A stretch of 64,000 bases of DNA from Bradyrhizobium canariense. GTDB taxonomy: Bacteria > Pseudomonadota > Alphaproteobacteria > Rhizobiales > Xanthobacteraceae. A program made the position numbers and the translations under genes. The stretch lies in contig NZ_LT629750.1 in the NCBI RefSeq assembly GCF_900105125.1, forward strand, positions 4,677,001 to 4,741,000. The letters run 5' to 3'. Positions 46,664 to 54,661 of this stretch are shown here, in pieces (the stretch's first letter is position 1; every line of letters starts with the position of its first letter). Under the pieces are notes generated by a model, which was given only the letters and a program-made list of their open reading frames with translations, did not search any database and had not been told where the DNA came from.

Positions 46664-47704
46664 ATGCGCCCGCAAGACATCCTGATGCCGGTTGCTGCCG
46701 GGCTGTGCTGCAAGCCTGGCGGCTTTCACATCGATCCGGTGCGGCCGGTCGAACGTGCCGTCATTACGCACGGCCATTCCGACCACGCCCGATCGGGTCA
46801 CGGCGCGGTACTGGCGACGCAGGAAACCCTCGACATGATGCGGCTGCGCTATGGCGACAATTTCGCCAGCAGCACGCAAGCCATCGCCTATGGCGAGGAG
46901 ATCCGGCTCGGCGACGTCACCGTCAAATTCCATCCCGCCGGTCACGTGCTGGGCTCGGCGCAGATCGCGGTCTCCTGCAAGGACACCTGCGTTGTCGCGT
47001 CCGGCGATTACAAGGATGCGCCCGATCCGACCTGTACGCCGTTCGAAGTGGTGCCCTGCGACGTCTTCATCACCGAGGCAACCTTCGGCCTGCCGGTGTT
47101 TCGCCACGGCGACGCGGCTGACGAAGTAAAGAAGCTGCTGGCGTCGGTGGCGCTGTTTCCCGAGCGCGCGCATCTGGTCGGCGCCTATTCGCTCGGCAAA
47201 GCCCAGCGCGTGATCGCGCTGCTTCGCACGGCGGGTTACGACGCGCCGATCTACCTGCACGGCGCGATGGAGAAGATCACGCGCTATTACGAGAGCCACG
47301 GCGTGGCGCTCGGCGATCTGCGCCCGGTCAAGGGCATGAAGAAGGCCGATCTTGCCGGCACCATCACGCTGGCGCCGCCCTCGGCCACCTCGGACATCTG
47401 GACGCGGCGGTTTCCCGATCCGGTCACGGCCTTTGCCTCGGGCTGGATGCGGGTGCGCGCCCGCGCCCGGCAGCGTGGCGTCGAACTGCCGCTGGTGATT
47501 TCCGATCATGCCGACTGGGACGGATTGACCGCAACGATCGACGCCACCGGCGCCGGTGAAGTCTGGGTGACCCATGGCCAGGAAGATGCGCTGGTGCATT
47601 GGTGCAAGACCCGCGGCCTCGCCGCGCGTCCGCTCGATCTCGTCGGCTATGGCGACGAGGAGGAAAGCGAAACGCTGCCCGCCGGTGAGGACGCCGAGGC
47701 ATGA
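46664..47704 (+). CDS. Ligase-associated DNA exonuclease (MBL/beta-CASP-like)
   Basis: A 346-residue metallo-beta-lactamase-fold nuclease. The start at ATG 46664 is where family homology begins (MRPQDILM). Motifs: ITHGHSDHARSGHG (HxHxDH), HPAGHVLGSAQI, VVASGDYKDAPDPTC, ITEATFGLP, GAYSLGKAQRVIALL and the C-terminal VISDHADWDG, VTHGQ. It is the family that accompanies the ATP-dependent DNA ligase of the Lhr repair set. Its TGA overlaps the ATG of the ligase gene. Confidence 0.94.
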   Translation: MRPQDILMPVAAGLCCKPGGFHIDPVRPVERAVITHGHSDHARSGHGAVLATQETLDMMRLRYGDNFASSTQAIAYGEEIRLGDVTVKFHPAGHVLGSAQIAVSCKDTCVVASGDYKDAPDPTCTPFEVVPCDVFITEATFGLPVFRHGDAADEVKKLLASVALFPERAHLVGAYSLGKAQRVIALLRTAGYDAPIYLHGAMEKITRYYESHGVALGDLRPVKGMKKADLAGTITLAPPSATSDIWTRRFPDPVTAFASGWMRVRARARQRGVELPLVISDHADWDGLTATIDATGAGEVWVTHGQEDALVHWCKTRGLAARPLDLVGYGDEEESETLPAGEDAEA

Positions 47705-49587
47705 ACCGCTTCGCCGAACTGCTCGATCGCCTCGCCTACGAGCCCGGCCGCAACAACAAGCTGCGGCTGATTACAAATTATTTCCGCGAGGTCGAAGATC
47801 CCGATCGCGGCTACGCGCTGGCAGCGCTCACCGGCGCGCTGTCGTTCAAGCACGCCAAGCCCGGACTGATCCGCGACCTGATCGCGGCACGTACCGATCC
47901 CGTATTGTTCGCGCTCTCCTATGATTATGTCGGCGATCTCTCGGAGACGGTTGCGCTGATGTGGCCGAAGCCGGAGGTCAATCACGACAAGCCTTTTCCG
48001 GGCTACCCCCCTCCCCAACCCTCCCCCGCAAGGGGGGAGGGAGCTGGACCGAGTCCTGAGCAATCAGTTCGTAAAAAATCAACAGCCGACGCGGCAACGA
48101 TTCGCTCCGTTCCCTCCCCCCTTGCGGGGGAGGGTCAGGGAGGGGGATACCATGCGGGCAGTGCCAACAACGGCCTGCACCCGCAAAACCTCCACAACAA
48201 TCCCCCGCCCCCAACGCTCACCGACGTCGTCACCACGCTTCGCACCCTCGGCAAGACCGAGCTGCCCAAACAGCTCGCGCGCTGGCTCGACGAGCTCGAC
48301 GAGACCGGCCGCTGGGCGCTGTTGAAACTCGTCACCGGAGCGATGCGGATCGGCATCTCGGCGCGGCTGGCGAAAACCGCGGCCGCAGCCCTCGGCGACA
48401 AGGATCCGCACGACATCGAGCTGATGTGGCCCGGGCTCGCGCCACCCTATCTCGATCTGTTTGCATGGCTGGAGGGTCGCGCGGAAAAGCCGATCAATCG
48501 CGATCCGGCACCGTTCCGTCCGGTGATGCTGGCGCATGCGATAGAGGACACGGATTTCGCCAATCTCGACGCTTCCGACTATGTCGCGGAATGGAAATGG
48601 GACGGCATTCGCGTGCAGGCGGTCAGCGGCCGCGACGAGCGCGGCCACATGCTGGCACGGCTTTATTCGCGCAGCGGCGAAGACATCACCAAAAGCTTTC
48701 CCGATCTGTTACCGTCGCTGCATCTATCAGGTGCAGTCGATGGCGAATTATTGGTGCTGCGCGACGGCCGGGTGCAGACCTTCAACGTCTTGCAGCAGCG
48801 CCTGAACCGCAAAGTGGTATCGCCGAAACTGATCAAGGATTATCCGATCCATCTGCGCGCCTACGATTTGCTCAGCGACGGCGATACCGATCTGCGCGAA
48901 CTGCCCTTTGCCGAGCGCCGCGCGCGGCTTGAGGCCTTCGTCACGAAGCTCGACGACGCGAAGGTCGATCTCTCGCCCACGATTCCCTTCGATAGCTGGG
49001 ACGCGCTGAAATCCGCGCGCGCCGATCCCGCCAGCGCGGGCGCGGACGAAGATGCCGAGGCGGTTGAGGGCGTGATGCTGAAGCGCCGCGACGCGCCCTA
49101 TCTGCCGGGCCGCCCGAAAGGCCAATGGTGGAAGTGGAAACGCGACCCGCACATCATCGATGCCGTGCTGATGTACGCCCAGCGCGGCCACGGCAAGCGC
49201 TCGTCCTATTATTCCGACTATACGTTCGGGGTTTGGACATCGGGCGAGGATGGCGAACAGCTGGTGCCGGTCGGCAAGGCCTATTTCGGCTTTACGGACG
49301 AGGAGCTGCTGCAGATCGACCGCTTCGTCCGCCGCAACACCACCGAGAAATTCGGCCCCGTCCGGCATGTGGTGCACGAGCCGGATCAGGGACTGGTCCT
49401 GGAAGTTGCGTTTGAGGGACTGGCGCGCTCGCCACGGCACAAATCCGGGGTGGCGATGCGGTTTCCGCGCATCAGCCGGCTGCGCTGGGACAAGCCGCCA
49501 CGCGAGGCCGACCGGCTGGAGACGCTGGAGCGGATGCTGAAAGCGGATCTGGCGATTGCGGCCGCGGCGACAGTCAGCGGGCATTGA
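47701..49587 (+). CDS. Cisplatin-sensitivity/ligase-associated ATP-dependent DNA ligase with an in-frame repeat insertion
   Basis: A 628-residue ATP-dependent DNA ligase of the LigC/Lig-core type. The adenylation motif is EWKWDGIRVQAV (Lys299); further motifs are YSRSGEDITKSFPD, DGELLVLRDGRVQTFNVLQQRLNR, AYDLL, EGVMLKRRDAPYLPGRPKGQWWKWKRD, then an OB fold to the end. Residues about 100-163 (nt 47,998-48,190) are not ligase-like: they read [14 protein letters not shown], then [13 protein letters not shown], and are encoded by a palindromic repeat element inserted in-frame between the N-terminal and adenylation domains. The reading frame is intact on both sides, so the protein may be functional. 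It overlaps the exonuclease by four bases. Confidence 0.93.
   Translation: MNRFAELLDRLAYEPGRNNKLRLITNYFREVEDPDRGYALAALTGALSFKHAKPGLIRDLIAARTDPVLFALSYDYVGDLSETVALMWPKPEVNHDKPFPGYPPPQPSPARGEGAGPSPEQSVRKKSTADAATIRSVPSPLAGEGQGGGYHAGSANNGLHPQNLHNNPPPPTLTDVVTTLRTLGKTELPKQLARWLDELDETGRWALLKLVTGAMRIGISARLAKTAAAALGDKDPHDIELMWPGLAPPYLDLFAWLEGRAEKPINRDPAPFRPVMLAHAIEDTDFANLDASDYVAEWKWDGIRVQAVSGRDERGHMLARLYSRSGEDITKSFPDLLPSLHLSGAVDGELLVLRDGRVQTFNVLQQRLNRKVVSPKLIKDYPIHLRAYDLLSDGDTDLRELPFAERRARLEAFVTKLDDAKVDLSPTIPFDSWDALKSARADPASAGADEDAEAVEGVMLKRRDAPYLPGRPKGQWWKWKRDPHIIDAVLMYAQRGHGKRSSYYSDYTFGVWTSGEDGEQLVPVGKAYFGFTDEELLQIDRFVRRNTTEKFGPVRHVVHEPDQGLVLEVAFEGLARSPRHKSGVAMRFPRISRLRWDKPPREADRLETLERMLKADLAIAAAATVSGH
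48006..48148. repeat. Palindromic repeat inserted inside the ligase coding sequence
   Basis: Arms at 48007-48041 and 48112-48146, each 35 bases, are inverted copies with 33 of 35 positions matching by eye; each arm contains its own hairpin CCCTCCCCCGCAAGGGGGGAGGG-like (shown here only in part). Belongs to the CCCTCTCCC-type family. Confidence 0.88.
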
Positions 49588-49625
49588 CGGCGACAAACAG
49601 GTTCCCCATCTGCCTTCTGCCACAA

Positions 49626-49684
49626 GCTTTGATTTGACGCGTTTTCTTCACGCGAACCGGTATCCACTTCGCTGGAAAACGCTA
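49626..49684. repeat. Dispersed palindrome, half-element of the GAGCATGATC/ACCGGT family
   Basis: ACGCGTTTTCTTCACGCGAACCGG-like core followed by TATCCACTTCGCTGGAAAACGC-like arm; matches the inner part of the larger family (shown in outline). Between ligase and the next gene. Confidence 0.55.
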
Positions 49685-49719
49685 TAGGATGGCGGTTGAA
49701 TCCGCGCAGGAGATCATCG

Positions 49720-50022
49720 ATGCCCAATGACACCAGGGAATTGCCGGCGGCCAATGACGGGATCTACCGCTTTTTCGGCGGTTCGCCGCTCGCCGTGGCA
49801 TTTCGGCTGATCCTGATGTCGATCCTGGTCGGCGTGGTGCTTGCCGCGATCGGTTTCGACCCCTGGAATATCGTCAACAGCATCCGCCTGCTGTTTCGGC
49901 GGATATGGGATCTGGGCTTTGATGCGATCAACGGGCTATGGCGCTACTTCCTGCTCGGCGCCGTAATCGTGATTCCGCTCTGGCTGCTCTCGCGGCTGTT
50001 CGGCGCGCCGCGCGCCCGATAA
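49720..50022 (+). CDS. Small membrane protein, DUF6460-like
   Basis: A 100-residue protein with AGGAG upstream of ATG 49720. Two membrane helices (VAFRLILMSILVGVVLAAIGF and LLGAVIVIPLWLLSRLF) flank an amphipathic segment (WNIVNSIRLLFRRIWDLGFDAINGLWRYF). The pattern corresponds to a rhizobial family I recall as DUF6460; function unknown. Confidence 0.6.
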   Translation: MPNDTRELPAANDGIYRFFGGSPLAVAFRLILMSILVGVVLAAIGFDPWNIVNSIRLLFRRIWDLGFDAINGLWRYFLLGAVIVIPLWLLSRLFGAPRAR

Positions 50023-50043
50023 TTTGTGAGGCAGTAGCAGCCG

Positions 50044-50778
50044 ATGCAATTGCGATTTATCGGCTGCGGCGACGCGTTCGGTTCCGGCGGCCGCAACAAT
50101 ACCTGCTTTCACGTCACCGGCGATCGCGTCAATTTCCTGATCGATTGCGGCGCATCCTCGCTGCCCGCGCTGAAACGGCACGATATCTCGCGCGATGAGA
50201 TCGATCTGGTTTTGATCACGCATTTTCATGGTGATCATTTCGCGGGCCTGCCTTTCCTGCTGCTTGACGCCCAATTCAGCCGCCGCACCCGTCCGCTCGT
50301 CATCGCAGGACCGGAAGGGATCGAGACGAAGCTGCCGCAGGTGATGGAAGCGCTGTTCGAGAATTCATCCCGGACAAAGCAGAAATTCGATCTGTCGGTC
50401 GTCACATTGCGGCCGGAGGAAACGCGCGAGTTTGGCGCTGTGAAGGTCACGCCCTATCCGGTCGTCCACGGCGACTCCGGCGGTCCATTTCTCGCCTATC
50501 GTATCGAGGCCGAGGGGCGCGTCATCGCCTACAGCGCCGACACCGAATGGACGGAGACGCTGATACCCTTGGCGCGCGAGGCCGATCTGTTCATCGCGGA
50601 AGCTTATTATTACGACAGGATCGTGAAAAACCATCTCAGCCTGGCAACGCTTGAGTCGCATCTCGCCGAGATCAGGCCGAAGCGGCTGATTCTCACCCAT
50701 ATGAGCGACGACATGCTGAGGCGGCTGGATTCCCTGTCCTACACGGCCGCAAGCGACGGTATGGTCGTCGAACTCTGA
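50044..50778 (+). CDS. MBL-fold metallo-hydrolase (RNase Z-like)
   Basis: A 244-residue metallo-beta-lactamase-fold hydrolase. Conserved motifs are FIGCGDAFGSGGRNNTCFHV, DCGASSLPALKR, ITHFHGDHFAGLPFLLLDAQ (HxHxDH), YPVVHGDSGGPFLAYRIE, AYSADTEW and LTHMSDDM. The ribonuclease Z-like tRNA 3' processing subgroup shares the GDAFGSGGR and HFHGDH patterns, but a separate rnz is usual, so the substrate is uncertain. It starts 21 bases after the previous gene. Confidence 0.88.
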   Translation: MQLRFIGCGDAFGSGGRNNTCFHVTGDRVNFLIDCGASSLPALKRHDISRDEIDLVLITHFHGDHFAGLPFLLLDAQFSRRTRPLVIAGPEGIETKLPQVMEALFENSSRTKQKFDLSVVTLRPEETREFGAVKVTPYPVVHGDSGGPFLAYRIEAEGRVIAYSADTEWTETLIPLAREADLFIAEAYYYDRIVKNHLSLATLESHLAEIRPKRLILTHMSDDMLRRLDSLSYTAASDGMVVEL

Positions 50779-50820
50779 ACATGATGAAATGAGGTCGAGC
50801 TGTAGCGACGACAAAGTGTG

Positions 50821-50932
50821 CTCCCTCTCCCGTCGGGAGAAGGTTAGGCCGAGGGGGCACGGTCTATCGTTAGTCCAGCGCCCCCTCACCCGATTTGCTG
50901 CGCAAATCGACCTCTCCCCGCCGGGGAGAGGT
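50821..50932. repeat. Dispersed palindrome (CCCTCTCCC family)
   Basis: CTCCCTCTCCCGTCGGGAG at the left and CCTCTCCCCGCCGGGGAGAGG at the right, with inner GATTTGCTGCGCAAATC hairpin. It ends 53 bases before the MATE start. Confidence 0.8.
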
Positions 50933-50985
50933 GAATCGAACCCACCGACAGACCTATTCAATCAAAAACCATTTCGCTGGGGGCT

Positions 50986-52323
50986 TTGAACAGCGTGGAA
51001 TTACGCCCCTTGCGCCCTGCTTCCAAAGTCACGACCGCGCAGGTTTTCACCATCGCCGGTCCTGCCATGGTTGCAAACCTGACGACACCGCTGATCGGCA
51101 TCGTCTCGACCACGGCGATCGGGCGGCTGGGCGACGCCACCTTGCTCGGCGGCGTGGCGATGGCGTCGGTGCTGTTCGATTGCATGTTCTGGCTGTTTGC
51201 CTTCCTGCGCATGAGCACGGTTGCCTTCACGGCGCAGTCGCTTGGATCGGGTGAAATGCAGGAAGTGCGGGCGATCCTGGTGCGCGGTTTTATCGTTGCC
51301 GCCTTGATCGGCGCGGGTCTGATCGCGCTTCAAATACCGCTTGCGGCCATCTTGTTCGGCGCCATGGGCGGCAGCGCAGGCGTTACGCGCGCCGCCAAGA
51401 CCTACTTCACCATCCGGATCTGGTCCGCGCCGCTGGCGCTGGCCAATTACGTCGTGCTGGGCTGGCTGATCGGACAGGCCCGCGCCACGCTGGCGCTGAG
51501 CGTGCAGATTGCCATCAACGTCATCAATATGGTTGCGACGATGCTGCTCGTGCTGGTGTTCGACACGGGGATTGCCGGTGCGGCGATCGCCGCCGTCATC
51601 GCGGAAGCGACCGGCCTCGTGATCGGCGTTCTGATCGCACGGCGTCTTTCGCTTGGGCGATTGGCGGTGCCGCGCGCCACGCTGCTCGATCGCGCCAAGC
51701 TGATGCGCATGCTCGCGGTCAACCGCGATATCATGATCCGCACCGCCGCGCTGATATCGGCGTTCCTGTTCTTCACCGCGCAAGGCGCACGCGCCGGCGA
51801 CGTGACCCTTGCCGCCAATGCCGTGCTCAACAACTTCCTGCTGATCAGCGCCTTCTTCCTCGATGGCCTCGCCAACGCGGCCGAGCAGCTTTGCGGCCGA
51901 GCCTATGGCGCGCGCGACCGAGTTGGATTTTCGAGCGCGACGCGGCTCGTCATCTTCTGGGGATTTGCGTTTGCGCTGGGAGTGACCGCGGTATTCGCGC
52001 TGTTCGGTCCGACATTGATCAATATCATGACCGCCAGTGAAGACGTCCGCCATGGTGCGCGCCTCTATTTGACGTTCGCGATCCTTGCCCCGCTGCTTGG
52101 TGTTTTCGCCTTCGCCTTTGACGGCGTTTATATCGGCGCAACCTGGGCGCGCGACATGCGCAATCTGATGGTGCTGTCGCTCGTGATCTTTCTCACTGCG
52201 TGGTTCGCGCTGCGCTCGTTCGGTAATGCCGGGCTGTGGGGCGCGTTGTTGGTGCACTATGCCGCGCGCGGCGGCCTGGAAGCGTTGCGCTATCCGGCGC
52301 TTTTCAGAGCCACTTTCCGGTAG
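50986..52323 (+). CDS. MATE family efflux transporter (DinF-like)
   Basis: A 445-residue transporter with twelve helices. Two related halves can be seen: the first begins QVFTIAGPAMVANLTTPLIGIVSTTAIGRLGD, and the second contains TAALISAFLFFTAQGARAGDVTLAANAVLNNFLL. LDGLANAAEQLCGRAYGARDR is the typical conserved loop. The DinF/NorM type moves cationic drugs using a proton or sodium gradient; direct substrates are unknown. Start TTG 50986 or GTG 50995; the former has a G-rich site just upstream. Confidence 0.9.
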   Translation: MNSVELRPLRPASKVTTAQVFTIAGPAMVANLTTPLIGIVSTTAIGRLGDATLLGGVAMASVLFDCMFWLFAFLRMSTVAFTAQSLGSGEMQEVRAILVRGFIVAALIGAGLIALQIPLAAILFGAMGGSAGVTRAAKTYFTIRIWSAPLALANYVVLGWLIGQARATLALSVQIAINVINMVATMLLVLVFDTGIAGAAIAAVIAEATGLVIGVLIARRLSLGRLAVPRATLLDRAKLMRMLAVNRDIMIRTAALISAFLFFTAQGARAGDVTLAANAVLNNFLLISAFFLDGLANAAEQLCGRAYGARDRVGFSSATRLVIFWGFAFALGVTAVFALFGPTLINIMTASEDVRHGARLYLTFAILAPLLGVFAFAFDGVYIGATWARDMRNLMVLSLVIFLTAWFALRSFGNAGLWGALLVHYAARGGLEALRYPALFRATFR

Positions 52324-52333
52324 TTTTTTGTTT

Positions 52334-52382
52334 GAGCGTGATCTCTTCCGAAAACCGGTCGCCACTTTTCGGGATCACGCTG
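52334..52382. repeat. Copy of the GAGCATGATC palindrome family, GAGCGTGATC variant
   Basis: GAGCGTGATC (52334-52343) pairs with GATCACGCT (52373-52381), with inner TTCCGAAAA/TTTTCGG arms. It lies between the stops of the convergent MATE and pyrD genes. Confidence 0.8.
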
Positions 52383-52386
52383 TCCA

Positions 52387-53481
52387 TTATACCGGCCAAT
52401 CCTCGGCCGTGATTGTCGCCGCATCCGCGCCGACGATCTCGGACAGGGAATCCCGCCCGGTGCGCAGCAAGGTCGACGACAGATCGTTCTTGATGTCTTC
52501 GACGAGGCCAAGGCCCTTGTAGATCAGCGACGAATAAAGCTGGATCAGGCTGGCGCCGGCGCGGATCTTCGTCAGCGCGGCGCCACCGGTATCGATGCCG
52601 CCGACGCCAATCAATGGAAACGCGCCCTCGGCCCGCACATAGGTTTCCGCCACCATCCGCGTCGACAGCCGAAACAGCGGCCGTCCCGATAATCCACCCT
52701 GCTCTGCGGCGCGGGCCTGCTCGCGCAAGGTCGAGGGCCGCGCCAGCGTGGTGTTCGCCACGATCATGCCGTCGACGCGGCGCGAACGCGCGACATGAAC
52801 GACATCGTCGAGTTCGGCCAGGCTCAAATCCGGCGCGATCTTGAGCAGCACCGGCGAATCGCCGGCCTTCTCCCGCACGCGTTCGCGCGCATCGATCACC
52901 CTCGCCAGGAGATCGTCGAGCGCCGCCGCCTGCTGCAGATTGCGCAAGCCCGGCGTATTCGGCGACGACACGTTGACGGTGAAATAGCTTGCGACCGGCG
53001 CGAAGGTCTCGATCAGTTTCACATAATCGGCGGCGCGGTCTGCGGCATCCTTGTTGGCGCCGACATTGACACCGACGATGCCGCCGAGATGCGCGCGACC
53101 GGCGAGCCGCCGCAGCACCGCTTCGGCGCCGTCATTGTTGAAGCCCATGCGGTTGATCACGGCCTCGTCGCGCTCCAGGCGAAACAGCCGCGGCCGCGGA
53201 TTGCCGGCTTGCGGCTTCGGCGTCACCGAGCCGATCTCGACAAACCCGAAACCCAGCCGCAGCAGCGCATCGGGCACCTCAGCGCTTTTATCAAAGCCGG
53301 CCGCCATGCCGATCGGATTGGGAAAATTCAATCCAAAAGCCCGCACCGCCAGTTTCGGGTCGTCCGGCCGCAGCCGCACCGGCGGCAGCAGCCGCAGGCC
53401 CTGGATCGCCAGACGATGCGCGTCTTCCGGATCGAACCAGCGCAACAGCGGCAACGAGAAGGTATCGAAGGCGCGGATCAC
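52387..53481 (-). CDS. pyrD: Dihydroorotate dehydrogenase (quinone), class 2
   Basis: A 364-residue flavoprotein oxidising dihydroorotate to orotate in pyrimidine synthesis, passing electrons to quinone. It has the class 2 N-terminal helical extension (FDPEDAHRLAIQGLRLL), FPNPIGMAAGFDKSAEV, PKPQAGNPRPRLFRLERDEAVINRMGFNNDG, the catalytic Ser region TVNVSSPNTPGLR, KIAPDL and the C-terminal GGIDTGGAALTKIRAGASLIQLYSS. It starts at GTG 53481, overlapping the DUF952 stop by four bases. Confidence 0.96.
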   Translation of the reverse strand: MIRAFDTFSLPLLRWFDPEDAHRLAIQGLRLLPPVRLRPDDPKLAVRAFGLNFPNPIGMAAGFDKSAEVPDALLRLGFGFVEIGSVTPKPQAGNPRPRLFRLERDEAVINRMGFNNDGAEAVLRRLAGRAHLGGIVGVNVGANKDAADRAADYVKLIETFAPVASYFTVNVSSPNTPGLRNLQQAAALDDLLARVIDARERVREKAGDSPVLLKIAPDLSLAELDDVVHVARSRRVDGMIVANTTLARPSTLREQARAAEQGGLSGRPLFRLSTRMVAETYVRAEGAFPLIGVGGIDTGGAALTKIRAGASLIQLYSSLIYKGLGLVEDIKNDLSSTLLRTGRDSLSEIVGADAATITAEDWPV

Positions 53482-53822
53482 GGCGCTAGCTCCGGAATGT
53501 CGTGAGATCCATCGGACCTTGTGGGCATATCGAGCACGACGGTGACCGCACCAAGACCGAGCTCGCCGTAGAGATGCGGAAACAACTCGTCATTGCGCGA
53601 GCGCTCCCACCGCAGCGCGTCTCCCAGCGCATCGGCATCGACCTGGATCAGCAGCAGCCCGGTCTGGCCGAAGAAATGCTTTCTGGCCGTCCCCGCGACC
53701 TGCGATGCCGCAGAGAAATGGATGAAGCCGTCACGCATATCGTCGGCGCTGCCGCGGTACATCCCTTGCAGCTCGGCCTCGCGCCAGGCCGAAGCGGGAC
53801 AGATTTTGTAGATCCTGCGCAC
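53478..53822 (-). CDS. DUF952 family protein
   Basis: A 114-residue protein from GTG 53822. The family pattern IYKICPASAWREAELQGMYRGSADDMRDGFIHFSAASQVAGTARKHF, quoted in outline, followed by LLLIQVDADALGDALRWERSRNDELFPHLYGEL is typical. DUF952 genes regularly precede pyrD in rhizobia; the stop of this gene overlaps the pyrD start by four bases. The function is unknown; the fold is compact and cytoplasmic, with no signal peptide. Confidence 0.88.
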   Translation of the reverse strand: MRRIYKICPASAWREAELQGMYRGSADDMRDGFIHFSAASQVAGTARKHFFGQTGLLLIQVDADALGDALRWERSRNDELFPHLYGELGLGAVTVVLDMPTRSDGSHDIPELAP

Positions 53823-53998
53823 TTGCCGAGCGTCCTGTTTCTCGTTGAGTCTCTTGGCATTTTCCGGGAATTCCGAACCCGTCGCGACCGTATCGGCGGC
53901 GTTGCCTTAACTCAAGCGTCGCGTTCAGGCTCTTGCGCCTAAGGGTGGAAACCGGTCTACTGAGGTAATAATTCCTAAATCCTGATTCAGCTCGAGCG

Positions 53999-54652
53999 AT
54001 GGCAAAACCGCCAAAAGCACCGCGAACGCTGACCCACGCGCAGGTCTGGACCGCGCTCGATCGGCTGGCCGGGCGCGCCGGACTGTCTGCCTCGGGCCTT
54101 GCGAAGAAATCGGGACTCGATCCCACGACCTTCAACAAATCCAAACGCATCACGTCCGACGGCCGCGAACGCTGGCCTTCGACCGAATCGGTGGCCAAGG
54201 CGCTCGCCGCTACCGACAACTCCATCGATCTATTCGTGCAATTGATCGGCGATACTGTACCGACTGCGCAAGCGGTTCCGCTGCTGGGTCTCGCCCAGGC
54301 GCGGGCCGACGACGCTTTCGACGATCGTGGTTTCCCGGCTGGCAAGAACTGGGACGAGGTGGACCTGCCATCGCTCGACGACGAGCATGCCTTCGCGCTG
54401 GAAATTTCCGGCGATTCGATGCGGCCCGCCTATCGCGATGGCGACATCATCCTGGTTTCGCCCGCGACGACGATCCGGCGCGGCGACCGCGTGGTGGTGA
54501 AAACCAGGGATGGCGAACTCACGATCCGCGAACTGAAACGCCGCACCGCCAAAACGCTGGAGCTGCAATCGCTGGATCCAGCCCACGCCGACCGCACGCT
54601 CGCGGCCGCCGATGTCGCGTGGATTGCAAGGATCGTGTGGGCGAAACAATAG
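53999..54652 (+). CDS. S24/LexA-like helix-turn-helix transcriptional regulator
   Basis: A 217-residue phage-repressor-type regulator. The N-terminal domain contains a helix-turn-helix (LDRLAGRAGLSASGLAKKSGLDPTTFNKSKR), followed by a S24 peptidase-like half with the catalytic Ser in EISGDSMRPAYRDGDIILVSP and Lys in RRGDRVVVKTRDGELTIRELK. Such proteins resemble the C repressor/PrtR group that self-cleave on RecA-filament signal. The gene is followed at 10 bases by a uracil-DNA-glycosylase-like gene, suggesting a DNA-damage link. No other phage genes are near, so it is probably a host regulator. Confidence 0.9.
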   Translation: MAKPPKAPRTLTHAQVWTALDRLAGRAGLSASGLAKKSGLDPTTFNKSKRITSDGRERWPSTESVAKALAATDNSIDLFVQLIGDTVPTAQAVPLLGLAQARADDAFDDRGFPAGKNWDEVDLPSLDDEHAFALEISGDSMRPAYRDGDIILVSPATTIRRGDRVVVKTRDGELTIRELKRRTAKTLELQSLDPAHADRTLAAADVAWIARIVWAKQ

Positions 54653-54661
54653 GACAGGCCA

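Noticed and set aside
46265..47599. 444-codon minus-strand frame
   Set aside because: Antisense to the exonuclease and through the palindromic repeat; not protein-like.
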